14,705 nucleotides of DNA, from the NCBI GenBank assembly GCA_003599475.1, contig QZKK01000268.1:1-14705 (forward strand). The letters are read 5' to 3'. This document shows, piece after piece, positions 1-6,810 of this stretch; position 1 is the stretch's first letter, and every line of letters starts with the position of its first letter. The notes beneath the pieces are model-generated. The model saw nothing but the letters and a program-made list of their open reading frames with translations, searched no databases and was not told the origin of the DNA. Made by a program: the position numbers and the translations under genes. The stretch comes from Desulfobacteraceae bacterium (GTDB lineage: Bacteria; Desulfobacterota; Desulfobacteria; Desulfobacterales; SURF-15).

Positions 1-898
1 CTCCCCAGATGCCCCGGGGTTTGTTCAGATGGGCTGCCGCAGCCGGTCCGCCGTCTCCCGAAAAGCCGGAGACGCCGCCGGTTCCGGCCACGGTGGAGAT
101 GAGACCTCCAGTCGCATTGACTTTTCGGATGCAGTGGTTTTCGGTATCTGCGATATAGATGTTTTTTGCGGCATCCACCCAAACCCCGTGGGGTCTGTTC
201 AGGAGTGCCGCCACGGCTTGCCGACCGTCCCCGGAGAACCCGGCGGTACCTCCGACGCCGGCCACCTTATCGATTTTCCCATCCGATGCATCGATCTTCC
301 GGATGCAGTGGTTTTCGGTATCTGCGATATAGATGTTTCCGTCCGCATCCACCCAGATGCCCTTGGGTTTATTGAGCAATGAATCGACAGCCGGCCCCTT
401 GTCACCCGAAAAACCTGCCGTACCGCCTGTTCCGGCAATGGTTGCAATCGTGCCGCTCGATGCATCGATTTTCCGGATGCAGTGGTTTTCGGTATCTGCG
501 ATGTAGATATCCTGATTTTCGGACTCCACGCTCAAGCGGAAGGATGCGCTCACCGCCCTATATCCATCCGGAGCCGTTACCCGGACGATAACCGCATCCC
601 CGTAGCCCGGCAATGCGGCATCGATCACTTTCACATTGTACGGAATTCCGTTATAGGCAGCCGATTGTCCGTCGGGGCCTGTCCTCCAGCCGGGTTCCAT
701 CTTCAGCTTCCAGCCCGCGTGTTCCACCGCAGCCAACTGACCCAGGGACAATCGGGAGCGGTATGTCTGATTGGCTCCGATTCGATCCTGGAGAGCCGCC
801 TGTCGGTTGATGCCCACGGCTGTGACCGCCATCAGCACCATGACAAAAACCATGCCCAGGAGAATAAACCCGCTCTGTTTTTTTGCGGAAACCTTCAT
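1..898 (-). CDS. PilX/GspK-like minor pseudopilin fused to NHL beta-propeller repeats (3' end cut by window edge)
   Basis: 299 residues are visible and the C-terminus lies beyond position 1. The N-terminus is a prepilin-type leader: ten residues rich in Lys ending in Gly10, then FILLG and a hydrophobic helix (about 11-30), followed by a segment resembling PilX N-terminal domains (NRQAALQDRIGANQ, then an Ala-rich helix to about 62). Position +5 of the mature protein is Gly, not Glu, as in some GspK/PilX minor pilins. Residues 65-128 form a linker, and from 131 on there are NHL repeats of exactly 58 residues beginning IYIADTENHCIRK. NHL repeats build beta-propellers used in binding. The gene follows gspJ by 75 bases, the place where gspK normally sits, so I infer a pseudopilus-tip subunit that displays a propeller outside the cell. 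The ATG is fixed by an in-frame TAA two codons upstream; the ribosome site is weak. The domain calls are firm, the role is inferred. Confidence 0.85.
   Translation of the reverse strand, partial: MKVSAKKQSGFILLGMVFVMVLMAVTAVGINRQAALQDRIGANQTYRSRLSLGQLAAVEHAGWKLKMEPGWRTGPDGQSAAYNGIPYNVKVIDAALPGYGDAVIVRVTAPDGYRAVSASFRLSVESENQDIYIADTENHCIRKIDASSGTIATIAGTGGTAGFSGDKGPAVDSLLNKPKGIWVDADGNIYIADTENHCIRKIDASDGKIDKVAGVGGTAGFSGDGRQAVAALLNRPHGVWVDAAKNIYIADTENHCIRKVNATGGLISTVAGTGGVSGFSGDGGPAAAAHLNKPRGIWG
2..508 (-). repeat. Tandem 174-bp NHL-coding repeat, two full units and one partial
   Basis: The unit boundaries are about 335-508, 161-334 and 2-160 (partial). Copies are spaced exactly 174 bases (58 codons). 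A 29-base core is identical in all three, at 126-154, 300-328 and 474-502, while the rest of the unit has diverged. These are coding repeats of the propeller, not CRISPR. Near-identity of the core at DNA level suggests recent duplication or gene conversion. Confidence 0.9.
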
Positions 899-928
899 GT
901 TTTCTTAGATTTGCAATTGGAATGTCAG

Positions 929-975
929 CCTCGAACCTCGGCTTTTTTTCGCTTTGAGCTTTGAACCTTCGAGCT
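929..975. repeat. Degenerate oligomer repeat tract between gspJ and the NHL gene
   Basis: The tract is built of variants of gctttgagctttgaacctt-like words and of cctcgaacctcgg. It covers the gspJ stop codon (974-976) and most of the 75-base spacer. It is closely similar to the tract at the 3' end of trpC (13705-13737); both contain gctttgaac. Confidence 0.6.
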
Positions 976-1636
976 ATTCTATGTACATCGACTTGACCCG
1001 AGTCTTTAAGCTGACTGCACTCTGCCCATCGTTCAGCGTCAGCCGCAACTCCACCAGGCTGTCGGAAAGGCCGATTGCCAGAAACTCGGCGACATACTGG
1101 CAGAGCACTAGCGGCTGCAGGATATCGCCAGTGTCAGGCGTCCTGTAGTCGGGCCGCTTTTCTGTGAGCTTCCAGTTGCCCTCGATGGTCTTATCCAGAT
1201 CGAAGCGGATGTATTCTCTGGGATCCGACGCGTCTTCGTTGACCAGCCCGTCACCGTCATTGTCTGAATCCAGGAATCCGTCTCCCTCAGCCGTATAGGA
1301 CTGATCCGAATTATTGTAGGTATCGAGCGCCCGTTCACTTAAGACCAGCCATTGTTTCTGCTGCCCTGCGGACGGGTCTTTGATCTCATCGGTCGATCCG
1401 GCGAACAGGGTCATCCGGTCCATGGCATAGTGGGCCTGTGACAGCAGATCCTGTTTGCGCCGGCCGGCATCGTAGGAGGACAGCGCATTTGCGATGATCT
1501 GATGAAAGCCGATCATGAGGATGCCCAGAATGAAGAGACCGACCAGCATTTCGATCATGGTCAACCCGCTGGAACGGAAAAATGGATCTGGGAAGCTGTA
1601 TTGGGGATTTCGGTTCGCTCTGTGGGGATTCTGCAT
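974..1636 (-). CDS. gspJ: GspJ-like minor pseudopilin with an EF-hand-type calcium loop
   Basis: 220 residues. The leader ends RSSG (Gly24) and is followed by LTMIEMLVGLFILGILMIGF, a prepilin peptidase site with the conserved Glu at mature position 5. The soluble part is about 170 residues, as in GspJ (PulJ) minor pseudopilins, which cap the pseudopilus together with I and K. Residues 123-134 read DSDNDGDGLVNE, a match to the 12-residue EF-hand loop (Asp at 1, 3, 5; Gly at 6; Glu at 12). The ATG at 1636 follows GGAAGGA by a few bases, a good ribosome site. The gene lies 25 bases after gspI and before the NHL gene. Assignment to J rather than another minor pilin rests on order and length; sequence identity to known GspJ was not tested. 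Confidence 0.75.
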   Translation of the reverse strand: MQNPHRANRNPQYSFPDPFFRSSGLTMIEMLVGLFILGILMIGFHQIIANALSSYDAGRRKQDLLSQAHYAMDRMTLFAGSTDEIKDPSAGQQKQWLVLSERALDTYNNSDQSYTAEGDGFLDSDNDGDGLVNEDASDPREYIRFDLDKTIEGNWKLTEKRPDYRTPDTGDILQPLVLCQYVAEFLAIGLSDSLVELRLTLNDGQSAVSLKTRVKSMYIE

Positions 1637-1661
1637 GAAGTCCTTCCGTCGATATTCAATG

Positions 1662-2105
1662 CTATAGGTTCGCCTTCAGCGTACTGAGCACCACATTTTC
1701 CAGGGTGACGGTAAGTTCCAGCAGCCCTTCGGGTCCGCCTCCCGCATCGGCTATGGAGAGCTTGGGCGTATAGCTTCTTCCATTGAGCATGAAAGTTTCC
1801 TTGGCCGCCTCGGCTCCGGAGCCGAAAAGGGAGGAAAGATCGGCCGGATCCCCCAGGTTTGCATTCAGCGTAGCATAATCGAGCGCCAACAGCCGGTAGA
1901 GCGTCCCCCGGGCCTGATTGGCAAAAACAACCATCTCCTCCTTTCCCGTTGTCGAAGAAAGGGCAGGTGCATAGGCCTTGATCATCGGGACAATAGCCAC
2001 CGCCAGGATAAAAAGTGCGGCGACAATTTCGATGAGGCTGAAGCCACTATCGGTCAAATGGTTAAGTGGTTGAGTAGTTGAATGCTCTCTGCTCTTTGCT
2101 GCCAT
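1662..2105 (-). CDS. gspI: GspI-like minor pseudopilin
   Basis: 147 residues from the ATG at 2105. The leader of 21 residues ends TDSG and the mature protein begins FSLIEIVAALFILAVAIVPM, a class III prepilin signature with Glu5. The remaining soluble domain of about 100 residues fits GspI. The reading frame stays open upstream to 2267, but that stretch overlaps gspH and translates a degenerate repeat tract, so I prefer the ATG at 2105, preceded by the purine-rich GGTCGGAGGGCTG that supplies a ribosome site. The leader peptide itself (CAACTACTCAACCACTTAACC) is encoded by repeat-like sequence, so the tract has become part of the gene. The stop is 25 bases before gspJ. Confidence 0.75.
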   Translation of the reverse strand: MAAKSREHSTTQPLNHLTDSGFSLIEIVAALFILAVAIVPMIKAYAPALSSTTGKEEMVVFANQARGTLYRLLALDYATLNANLGDPADLSSLFGSGAEAAKETFMLNGRSYTPKLSIADAGGGPEGLLELTVTLENVVLSTLKANL

Positions 2106-2215
2106 CAGCCCTCCGACCTCCGACCTCTGACTTCCGACTTCTGTCACTTTGCTAATCTTCTCATCCTCTAAACTTCTCAACTTCTGCTCTTCGCGCTCTG
2201 TTCTTACTCGACCGT
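2050..2215. repeat. Mosaic of degenerate oligomer repeats spanning the gspH stop and gspI start
   Basis: On the plus strand, successive blocks of related words are seen: ggttaagtggttgagtagttg; gctctctgctctttgctg; ctccgacctccgacctctgac with cttccgacttctg; and cttctcaacttctgctctt. The tract includes the gspH stop (2204-2206), the whole 98-base spacer and the start of gspI. It shares the exact 12-mers ccgacttctgtc (2134-2145) and aacttctgctct (2179-2190) with the tract upstream of trpC. Confidence 0.65.
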
Positions 2216-2827
2216 GATCCGCCCGGTCGCGCCGTTCACTCGAATGGTTCGCTGCTGATCTCCGCAACTCAGGACGAAAGCATGGTCGGACTCGGAAGAG
2301 TGGCCGTCCGGGTAGAAGCAGATATTGGCGGCTGCCGTCATCTGCACCCTTTCGGCATCGTCCGATTCATCGAAATCTTTGAAGTACCATTTTTTGTCTG
2401 CAGGGTTCAGTACGACACCGTAGCCTGCAACCGGTGGATTGGAATCGTGATGAGAGGCCGGGTCGTTCCGGTATCTGTAATCGACGACTTTGAACCAGTT
2501 TCCGGCTGCATCGGAAAACAGGGCAAACGGCCGCTGAAGGGTAACCGTGGTATCGGCTGCATACTGAAGGGCAGTGATCAACTCGGTGCTTGCTTCGTTC
2601 AATCTCGTGTGCGTCAGCGCGGACTGAAACTGAGGAACTGCGATCATCGAAAAGAGCCCCAGCAGCAAGGATGCGATCATCATGTCGATAAAGGTCAAGC
2701 CCCGATTGTTGATGGCAGGTCTTTTAAAAATACAAGAGGCATCCTGAGGGCCGATTCCCTCGGGATGCCGCCTGCGAGAAGGAGAGATTTCCGAATGAAA
2801 AATCGATAGGGCTCCCGCAGACCGCAC
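2204..2827 (-). CDS. gspH: GspH-like minor pseudopilin, start codon uncertain
   Basis: The frame contains a prepilin-like segment NNRG then LTFIDMMIASLLLGLF, and a C-terminal domain with CFYPDGHSSE and a final VNGATGRITVE, the pattern of GspH/FimT minor pseudopilins. Mature position 5 is Asp instead of the usual Glu. The start is a problem: between the end of gspG and the pilin motif the frame has no ATG or TTG. I give a GTG at 2827-2825 that overlaps the gspG stop by one base (207 residues, leader of 43), which would rely on translational coupling. Other options are an ATT giving the normal-looking leader IFKRPAINNRG, or an out-of-frame ATG at 2742 joined by a -1 shift at TTTAAAA. The gene lies between gspG and gspI. 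The family call is good and the 5' end is weak. Confidence 0.7.
   Translation of the reverse strand: MRSAGALSIFHSEISPSRRRHPEGIGPQDASCIFKRPAINNRGLTFIDMMIASLLLGLFSMIAVPQFQSALTHTRLNEASTELITALQYAADTTVTLQRPFALFSDAAGNWFKVVDYRYRNDPASHHDSNPPVAGYGVVLNPADKKWYFKDFDESDDAERVQMTAAANICFYPDGHSSESDHAFVLSCGDQQRTIRVNGATGRITVE
2722..2761 (-). other. Possible -1 frameshift signal and hairpin at the gspH start
   Basis: Reading the minus strand, a GAGGG/CCCTC hairpin (arms 2757-2761 and 2746-2750, six-base loop) is followed at 2742 by an ATG reading MPLVFLK in the wrong frame for gspH. In that frame the codons T TTA AAA (2728-2722) form the X XXY YYZ slippery pattern. A -1 slip there would continue as RPAINNRG and then LTFIDMM, giving a normal 15-residue prepilin leader. 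The geometry is exact, but an ordinary GTG or ATT start is simpler. Confidence 0.25.
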
Positions 2828-3369
2828 TAGAGGGAATCGTGGTCTCCGTCGTCCGGCAGCAATACACCGGTTTTGGTGTAGAATTTCCACCCCTTGTCTG
2901 TCCCCGAATTTACCTTTGCGGTAATGTCGTTGGTTGCGATGTCGCATACGATATCGTTCGAATCGTTAAATGGATTTGTCGGCAGCCCTTCTTTCATATA
3001 CGGCCCGTATTTGTAAGTACCGTCTTTGGCAACGGCCGTGGCTCCGGCTGCGCTGGTATATGTGGTTAGCTGGGCCTTGAATGCTGCGGCAGCAGCCGCT
3101 GCGTCGGCGGGCGCCCCCGAGCCGTCCGTCTCGACTTCGCCCGGGTACTTGTTGGAGTGCTGATAATAATAAAGCTCCACCGCGCCGCGGATGTTGTTGA
3201 GGCTGGTCTTCAACGTGTTGAGCTTCGCATCATCGGTGGAGATACTGACCTGGGGAATGATGATTGTGGCTAAAATCCCAAGCAGGATGACGACAATCAG
3301 GATCTCGATCAGGGTAAAGCCTGCCTGACTTTCCGGGTAAATTTCGTTGAATTTTTTCCTCTTCCGCAT
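2827..3369 (-). CDS. gspG: GspG-like major pseudopilin
   Basis: 180 residues. The leader of 17 residues ends ESQAG and the mature protein starts FTLIEILIVVILLGILATII, a textbook prepilin cleavage site with Glu5. A long helix (to about 60) is followed by an Ala/Thr-rich insert (about 85-115) and a C-terminal part with GPYMKEGLPTNPF and GWKFYTKTG, resembling the ends of GspG-type pseudopilins. The acidic PDDGDHD tail may belong to the calcium site known in this family. The ATG at 3369 is preceded by AGAAGGAG at seven bases, which decides it over an ATG at 3399. The gene lies 107 bases after gspF and leads the G-H-I-J series. It is the first and best-translated pilin gene here, as expected for the main fibre subunit. 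Confidence 0.85.
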   Translation of the reverse strand: MRKRKKFNEIYPESQAGFTLIEILIVVILLGILATIIIPQVSISTDDAKLNTLKTSLNNIRGAVELYYYQHSNKYPGEVETDGSGAPADAAAAAAAFKAQLTTYTSAAGATAVAKDGTYKYGPYMKEGLPTNPFNDSNDIVCDIATNDITAKVNSGTDKGWKFYTKTGVLLPDDGDHDSL

Positions 3370-3476
3370 GACGCATCTCCTTCTGACAGTTGAGCACATC
3401 TGTTGTGCAAGAACAGGATCCGTACTTCTAGAATCGGATAAAGCAGGAAAACCTTAAGTCATTCCACCGTTTCCCG

Positions 3477-4619
3477 TCACTGAACCACATGGGCCAATCT
3501 GAACATCGGCAAAATGACCGATGAGACGATCAGGCCGACAACCGCCCCCATAACAATCAGTGCGACCGGTTCGATCAGTGCGGCAAAACCCCTCAATTCC
3601 CGATCCAGTTCCGCATCATAGAACTCCGCCAACCTGAGCATCACCCTGGGCAGATTGCCCGCCTCTTCACCGGTTGCAACCATCTGTTTCACCGAGTCCA
3701 GCGTATACGGATAGTCCGCGAAGGGCCGCGAAAAACGCCCTCCTTCCCGGACATGAACCGTGACTCGGTCGATGAAATCGCGAAAATAGCGATTGGCTAT
3801 CGTTCCGCGCGTGACCTCCAGCGCTTCGATCAGGGGGACATGATTTTCCATCAGATTTCCCAGTGTCCGGAGGAGCTGGCAATTGAAGAGTTTCTTCGAC
3901 AAGCTTCCAATTACAGGGGCGTTTACCGCCAGCCAGTCGACAAAAGCCGCACCGGGCCTGCTTTTTAAAAACATGCGGCCTCCGATCAAAAGGGCGATCA
4001 GGGCAACTGCATAGAGATACCAGTACCCTTGTAAAGACCGGCTCATCTCCATCAGAAAGCGGGTGGTCAACGGCAGGATGGCTTCTTTTCCCTCAAAGAA
4101 GGTCATGAACTTGGGTAAGACACCGACCAGAACGAAGATGATCACCAGAGAGGCGAGGACGCACAATACCGCCGGGTAGGTCAGTGCGGATTTTATCTGG
4201 GTCTTCAGCGACTGGCGCCTTTCCTCCATCTCCACCAGGCGATCCAGGATCTGTTTGAGCAGCCCGACCGTCTCGCCGGCCTTTACCATGCTGCAGAATA
4301 CCTTGTCGAATACCCGGGGCTGGTTTTTCATGGCGTCCGATAGCTGCCGCCCGTCTTCAACCTCCTGGCGCAGCTTTTCCAGAATTTCTTTGAAAAAAGG
4401 ATTCCGGGTCTGGTTTGTAATGGCGACCAGCGCCCGATTGATGGGGGTATCGATTTCCAGCATCAATGAGAGCTGCGATGAGAAAAACAGCAGTTCCTTC
4501 GGGTGAACCCCGCGGGAAAATAGAAGTGAAAACCCTCCGCTTATCCCTGCCTTGGGGGTGTCTGCAGAATGTTTCGGCTGCACTCTCTTTCGCGTTGCCT
4601 GTTCGATGCCGATGGCCAT
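3477..4619 (-). CDS. gspF: GspF/PilC-type inner-membrane platform protein
   Basis: 380 residues. It has two T2SSF domains (about 42-165 and 245-368), each carrying the family signature (AGETVGLL at 114-121, ATGEEAGNL at 315-323). Three hydrophobic segments fit the known topology: about 147-170, 199-218 and 348-372. GspF sits in the inner membrane and couples the ATPase to pseudopilin insertion. The first 40 residues are Lys-rich and lack the usual N-terminal strand of GspF, making it slightly short. I use the ATG at 4619 (AGGA eight to ten bases upstream) rather than a TTG at 4700, whose extra 27 residues look like translated leader and contain the candidate sigma-54 promoter. It follows gspE by 113 bases. 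Confidence 0.88.
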   Translation of the reverse strand: MAIGIEQATRKRVQPKHSADTPKAGISGGFSLLFSRGVHPKELLFFSSQLSLMLEIDTPINRALVAITNQTRNPFFKEILEKLRQEVEDGRQLSDAMKNQPRVFDKVFCSMVKAGETVGLLKQILDRLVEMEERRQSLKTQIKSALTYPAVLCVLASLVIIFVLVGVLPKFMTFFEGKEAILPLTTRFLMEMSRSLQGYWYLYAVALIALLIGGRMFLKSRPGAAFVDWLAVNAPVIGSLSKKLFNCQLLRTLGNLMENHVPLIEALEVTRGTIANRYFRDFIDRVTVHVREGGRFSRPFADYPYTLDSVKQMVATGEEAGNLPRVMLRLAEFYDAELDRELRGFAALIEPVALIVMGAVVGLIVSSVILPMFRLAHVVQ

Positions 4620-4675
4620 AATGATTCCTGAATCGTCAGAAAAGTGACGGATAGGTCGCAACATTCTGCAGGGTC

Positions 4676-4692
4676 TGCAAGCTATATGCCAA
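4676..4692 (-). promoter_or_regulatory. Candidate sigma-54 (-24/-12) promoter for gspF and downstream pseudopilin genes
   Basis: The minus strand reads TTGGCATATAGCTTGCA. Against YTGGCACGRNNNTTGCW it keeps TTGGCA and TTGCA, and the GG and GC dinucleotides are separated by exactly 10 bases, the spacing RpoN requires. It lies in the only sizeable gap between gspE and gspF. It would start transcription near 4665, leaving a leader of about 45 bases before the gspF ATG. No activator-binding site was identified. Confidence 0.55.
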
Positions 4693-4732
4693 CCCAACAA
4701 TCTGTCTTTCGACCGACATGGAGCGTAATTTA

Positions 4733-6448
4733 CTAGGAAGGCAGGACGGATACCCGCTTTACTTCTTCGATGGTCGTAAGCCCCTGAAGCACTTTTCGGT
4801 ATCCGGAAACCTGAAGGTTATGGCAGCCTTTCTCGGTGGCATAGGTCTTCAACATTTCCAGAGAGGGGTTTTTCAGAATCAGCCGCTGGAGGCTTTCATC
4901 CACTTCCAGCAGTTCGATGATGGGGACACGGCCTTTGTACCCCGAATCGTAGCAGCTCGGACATCCCTTTCCCCTGGACAGGCGGGTGACGCTTTCGTCT
5001 TCGACCCCGATCTCCGCCAGCACTTCCTTGGGGGGATAGTAGTAGGTTTTGCATTCCTGGCATATGGTCCTCACCAGGCGCTGTGCCAGGCAGGCCATCA
5101 GAGAAGATGACAGAAGATAGGGTTCCACCCCCATCTCCAGAAGACGGGTGATCGTGCTGGGGCTGTCATTGGTATGCAGGGTCGAAAGCACCAGATGTCC
5201 GGTCAGCGACGCCTGAATGGCGATTTCTGCCGTTTCCCTGTCTCGGATTTCTCCCACGAGAACGATGTCCGGGTCCTGGCGAAGAGAATGTTTCAGAAAT
5301 TTCGCAAAAGTCAGGCCGATGCGGTCCTTGACCTGATTCTGATTGATATTTTCGAGCTGGTACTCGACTGGATCTTCGATGGTGATAATGTTCTGATCGA
5401 CCGTGTTCATCATGGTAATGGCGGAGTACAAAGTGGTGGTCTTGCCGCTTCCGGTGGGGCCGCAAACGAGTATCAGGCCGTGCGGTCTTCGAAGCAGGTA
5501 CTTGAACCGGTCCAGTACATCCGCATCGAAGCCCAACCGGTTAATATCCAGAATCGCCCTGATCTTGTCAAGGATTCTGAGCACCACCTTCTCTCCATGG
5601 ATTCCCGGCATGGAAGAAAACCGAAGGTCCACCGTTCGGCCATCCACATGGACCTGAATGCGGCCGTCCTGCGGCATCCGACGCTCTGCGATATCCAGAT
5701 TGGCCATGATCTTGAGCCTTGAGACAACCAGCGGGTGCATTTCAATTTTCGGAGACATCAGCTCATAGAGCATCCCATCGATTCGAGCGCGGATCCGGAA
5801 TCTGCCCGGCTGCGGTTCCAGATGAATGTCGCTGGCCCCATCCCGGATGGCCTTGAGCAGGATCATGTTGGTCAGGTTGATGACCGGGCTCCCCTCTGCC
5901 ATTTCGGCCAGTTCCCTGATTTCCCGGTCGGGCGCAGCCTGTACGAATTCGAGCTCGGTTTCATCGATGCTGCTCATGACCTCATCGATATCGACTTCGC
6001 TCTGGTAATAGGTGTGGATGGCTTCTTCGATGTCTTCTGCCCGGCAAAGCACGGGCTGGACCTCGCATCGGGTGATCTTTGAGACTTCATCGAAGGTAAA
6101 AATCGCGTTCGGTTCGCTGGTTGCCAGCGTCAGAACATTCTGTACGCGGAACATGGGGATCACTTTGAACAGGACCGCCTTGTCTTTGGGCAGGATACGG
6201 ACGATTTTGGGATCGACCAGCCCTTTTCTCAGCCAAATATGGGGGATACCGAGCTGTTCTCCCAAGGTGGTCTGCAGCTCTTCATCGGAAATGATTCCTT
6301 CTTCGATGAAAATCCGTCCCAGCGGTTTCCCGGATTTTTTCTGAAGCTCGAGGCAGCGTTCGAGCTCTTCGGGAGTGATCCGGTTCTGTGAGAGGAGAAT
6401 TTCTCCCAGGCGTTTTCTTTTCCGGATGAACTCGCGATTCAAGGCCAT
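4733..6448 (-). CDS. gspE: GspE/PilB-type assembly ATPase with N-terminal MshEN domain
   Basis: 571 residues. The N-terminus has two 24-residue motifs of the MshEN type (13-36 and 42-65) joined by a five-residue spacer KKSGK; in MshE this fold binds cyclic di-GMP. The C-terminal motor is complete: Walker A GPTGSGKT (330-337), Asp box around IEDPVEYQ (357-364), Walker B with VGEIRD (398-403) and His box GHLVLSTLHTND (417-428). Four cysteines in CQEC (463/466) and CPSC (496/499) form the zinc site of extension-type ATPases; retraction ATPases (PilT) lack it. It would hydrolyse ATP at the inner-membrane platform to drive pseudopilus assembly. The ATG overlaps the STAS gene by 10 bases, so the two are translationally coupled. 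GspE versus PilB cannot be separated from sequence alone; the pseudopilin set favours GspE. Confidence 0.9.
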   Translation of the reverse strand: MALNREFIRKRKRLGEILLSQNRITPEELERCLELQKKSGKPLGRIFIEEGIISDEELQTTLGEQLGIPHIWLRKGLVDPKIVRILPKDKAVLFKVIPMFRVQNVLTLATSEPNAIFTFDEVSKITRCEVQPVLCRAEDIEEAIHTYYQSEVDIDEVMSSIDETELEFVQAAPDREIRELAEMAEGSPVINLTNMILLKAIRDGASDIHLEPQPGRFRIRARIDGMLYELMSPKIEMHPLVVSRLKIMANLDIAERRMPQDGRIQVHVDGRTVDLRFSSMPGIHGEKVVLRILDKIRAILDINRLGFDADVLDRFKYLLRRPHGLILVCGPTGSGKTTTLYSAITMMNTVDQNIITIEDPVEYQLENINQNQVKDRIGLTFAKFLKHSLRQDPDIVLVGEIRDRETAEIAIQASLTGHLVLSTLHTNDSPSTITRLLEMGVEPYLLSSSLMACLAQRLVRTICQECKTYYYPPKEVLAEIGVEDESVTRLSRGKGCPSCYDSGYKGRVPIIELLEVDESLQRLILKNPSLEMLKTYATEKGCHNLQVSGYRKVLQGLTTIEEVKRVSVLPS

Positions 6449-6804
6449 TTTCGGATGGCTCCGTGGATGTCTTTATAGATGTTGAGGAAGTTGATCAACC
6501 GGGTGGCCGTCAGGATGTCTCTGCAGACGTCGTTCAACCCGATCATCCGCAGCGCCCCACCGCTTTTCTTAAGATCTTCGTGCATTCGAACCAGAAGCTC
6601 AAGCACCTTGCTGTCTATAAAAGTGAGCGCTTTGCAGTCCAGGATGATCTCGCTCCTGTTGTTTTGGATTGCCTCTTCGAATGCCGTTTCCAATGCCGCG
6701 CAGTTCTGGTAGGTGAGGGCATCTTTCAGCGGGATGATGGTTCGGCTTCCGCCTTTTATCGGTACATCCTTTGAGGAATTGATTTCAACGATGTTTGAAC
6801 TCAT
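6439..6804 (-). CDS. STAS-domain protein (anti-sigma factor antagonist-like)
   Basis: 121 residues, essentially one STAS domain. The strand-loop LDCKALTFIDSKVLELL (about 55-71) matches the phospho-acceptor region of SpoIIAA/RsbV proteins, with Asp64-Ser65 at the position of the phosphorylated serine. Such proteins bind a partner kinase or anti-sigma factor and are switched by Ser phosphorylation. No RsbW-like kinase or PP2C phosphatase lies in the window, so the partner is unknown. The gene starts six bases after the HD-GYP gene and overlaps gspE by 10 bases, tying it to the assembly operon rather than to a sigma-factor locus. Stand-alone STAS proteins also occur in chemosensory and membrane-organising roles, so the output remains open. 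Confidence 0.82.
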   Translation of the reverse strand: MSSNIVEINSSKDVPIKGGSRTIIPLKDALTYQNCAALETAFEEAIQNNRSEIILDCKALTFIDSKVLELLVRMHEDLKKSGGALRMIGLNDVCRDILTATRLINFLNIYKDIHGAIRKWP

Positions 6805-6810
6805 TCAAAA

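Noticed and set aside
126..502. Possible CRISPR array because of near-identical 29-base repeats
   Set aside because: The spacing of 174 bases is exactly 58 codons, and the units encode NHL blades in one open frame.
912..928. Sigma-54-like sequence CTGACATTCCAATTGCA upstream of the NHL gene
   Set aside because: The invariant GG is GA, and the start site would fall only a few bases before the ATG.
29..964. Plus-strand open frames of 60-160 residues over the NHL repeats
   Set aside because: They are shadows of the minus-strand propeller gene; their internal repeats simply mirror the NHL units.
2106..2267. Extended N-terminus of GspI (201 residues)
   Set aside because: The extension translates the degenerate repeat tract and overlaps gspH; the ATG at 2105 gives an acceptable prepilin leader.
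3406..3422. Sigma-54-like sequence CGGATCCTGTTCTTGCA upstream of gspG
   Set aside because: The GG-to-GC spacing is one base too long and the rest of the -24 element does not match.
4620..4700. TTG-started N-terminal extension of GspF
   Set aside because: The extra residues do not resemble GspF, lack a ribosome site, and overlap the candidate promoter and leader.
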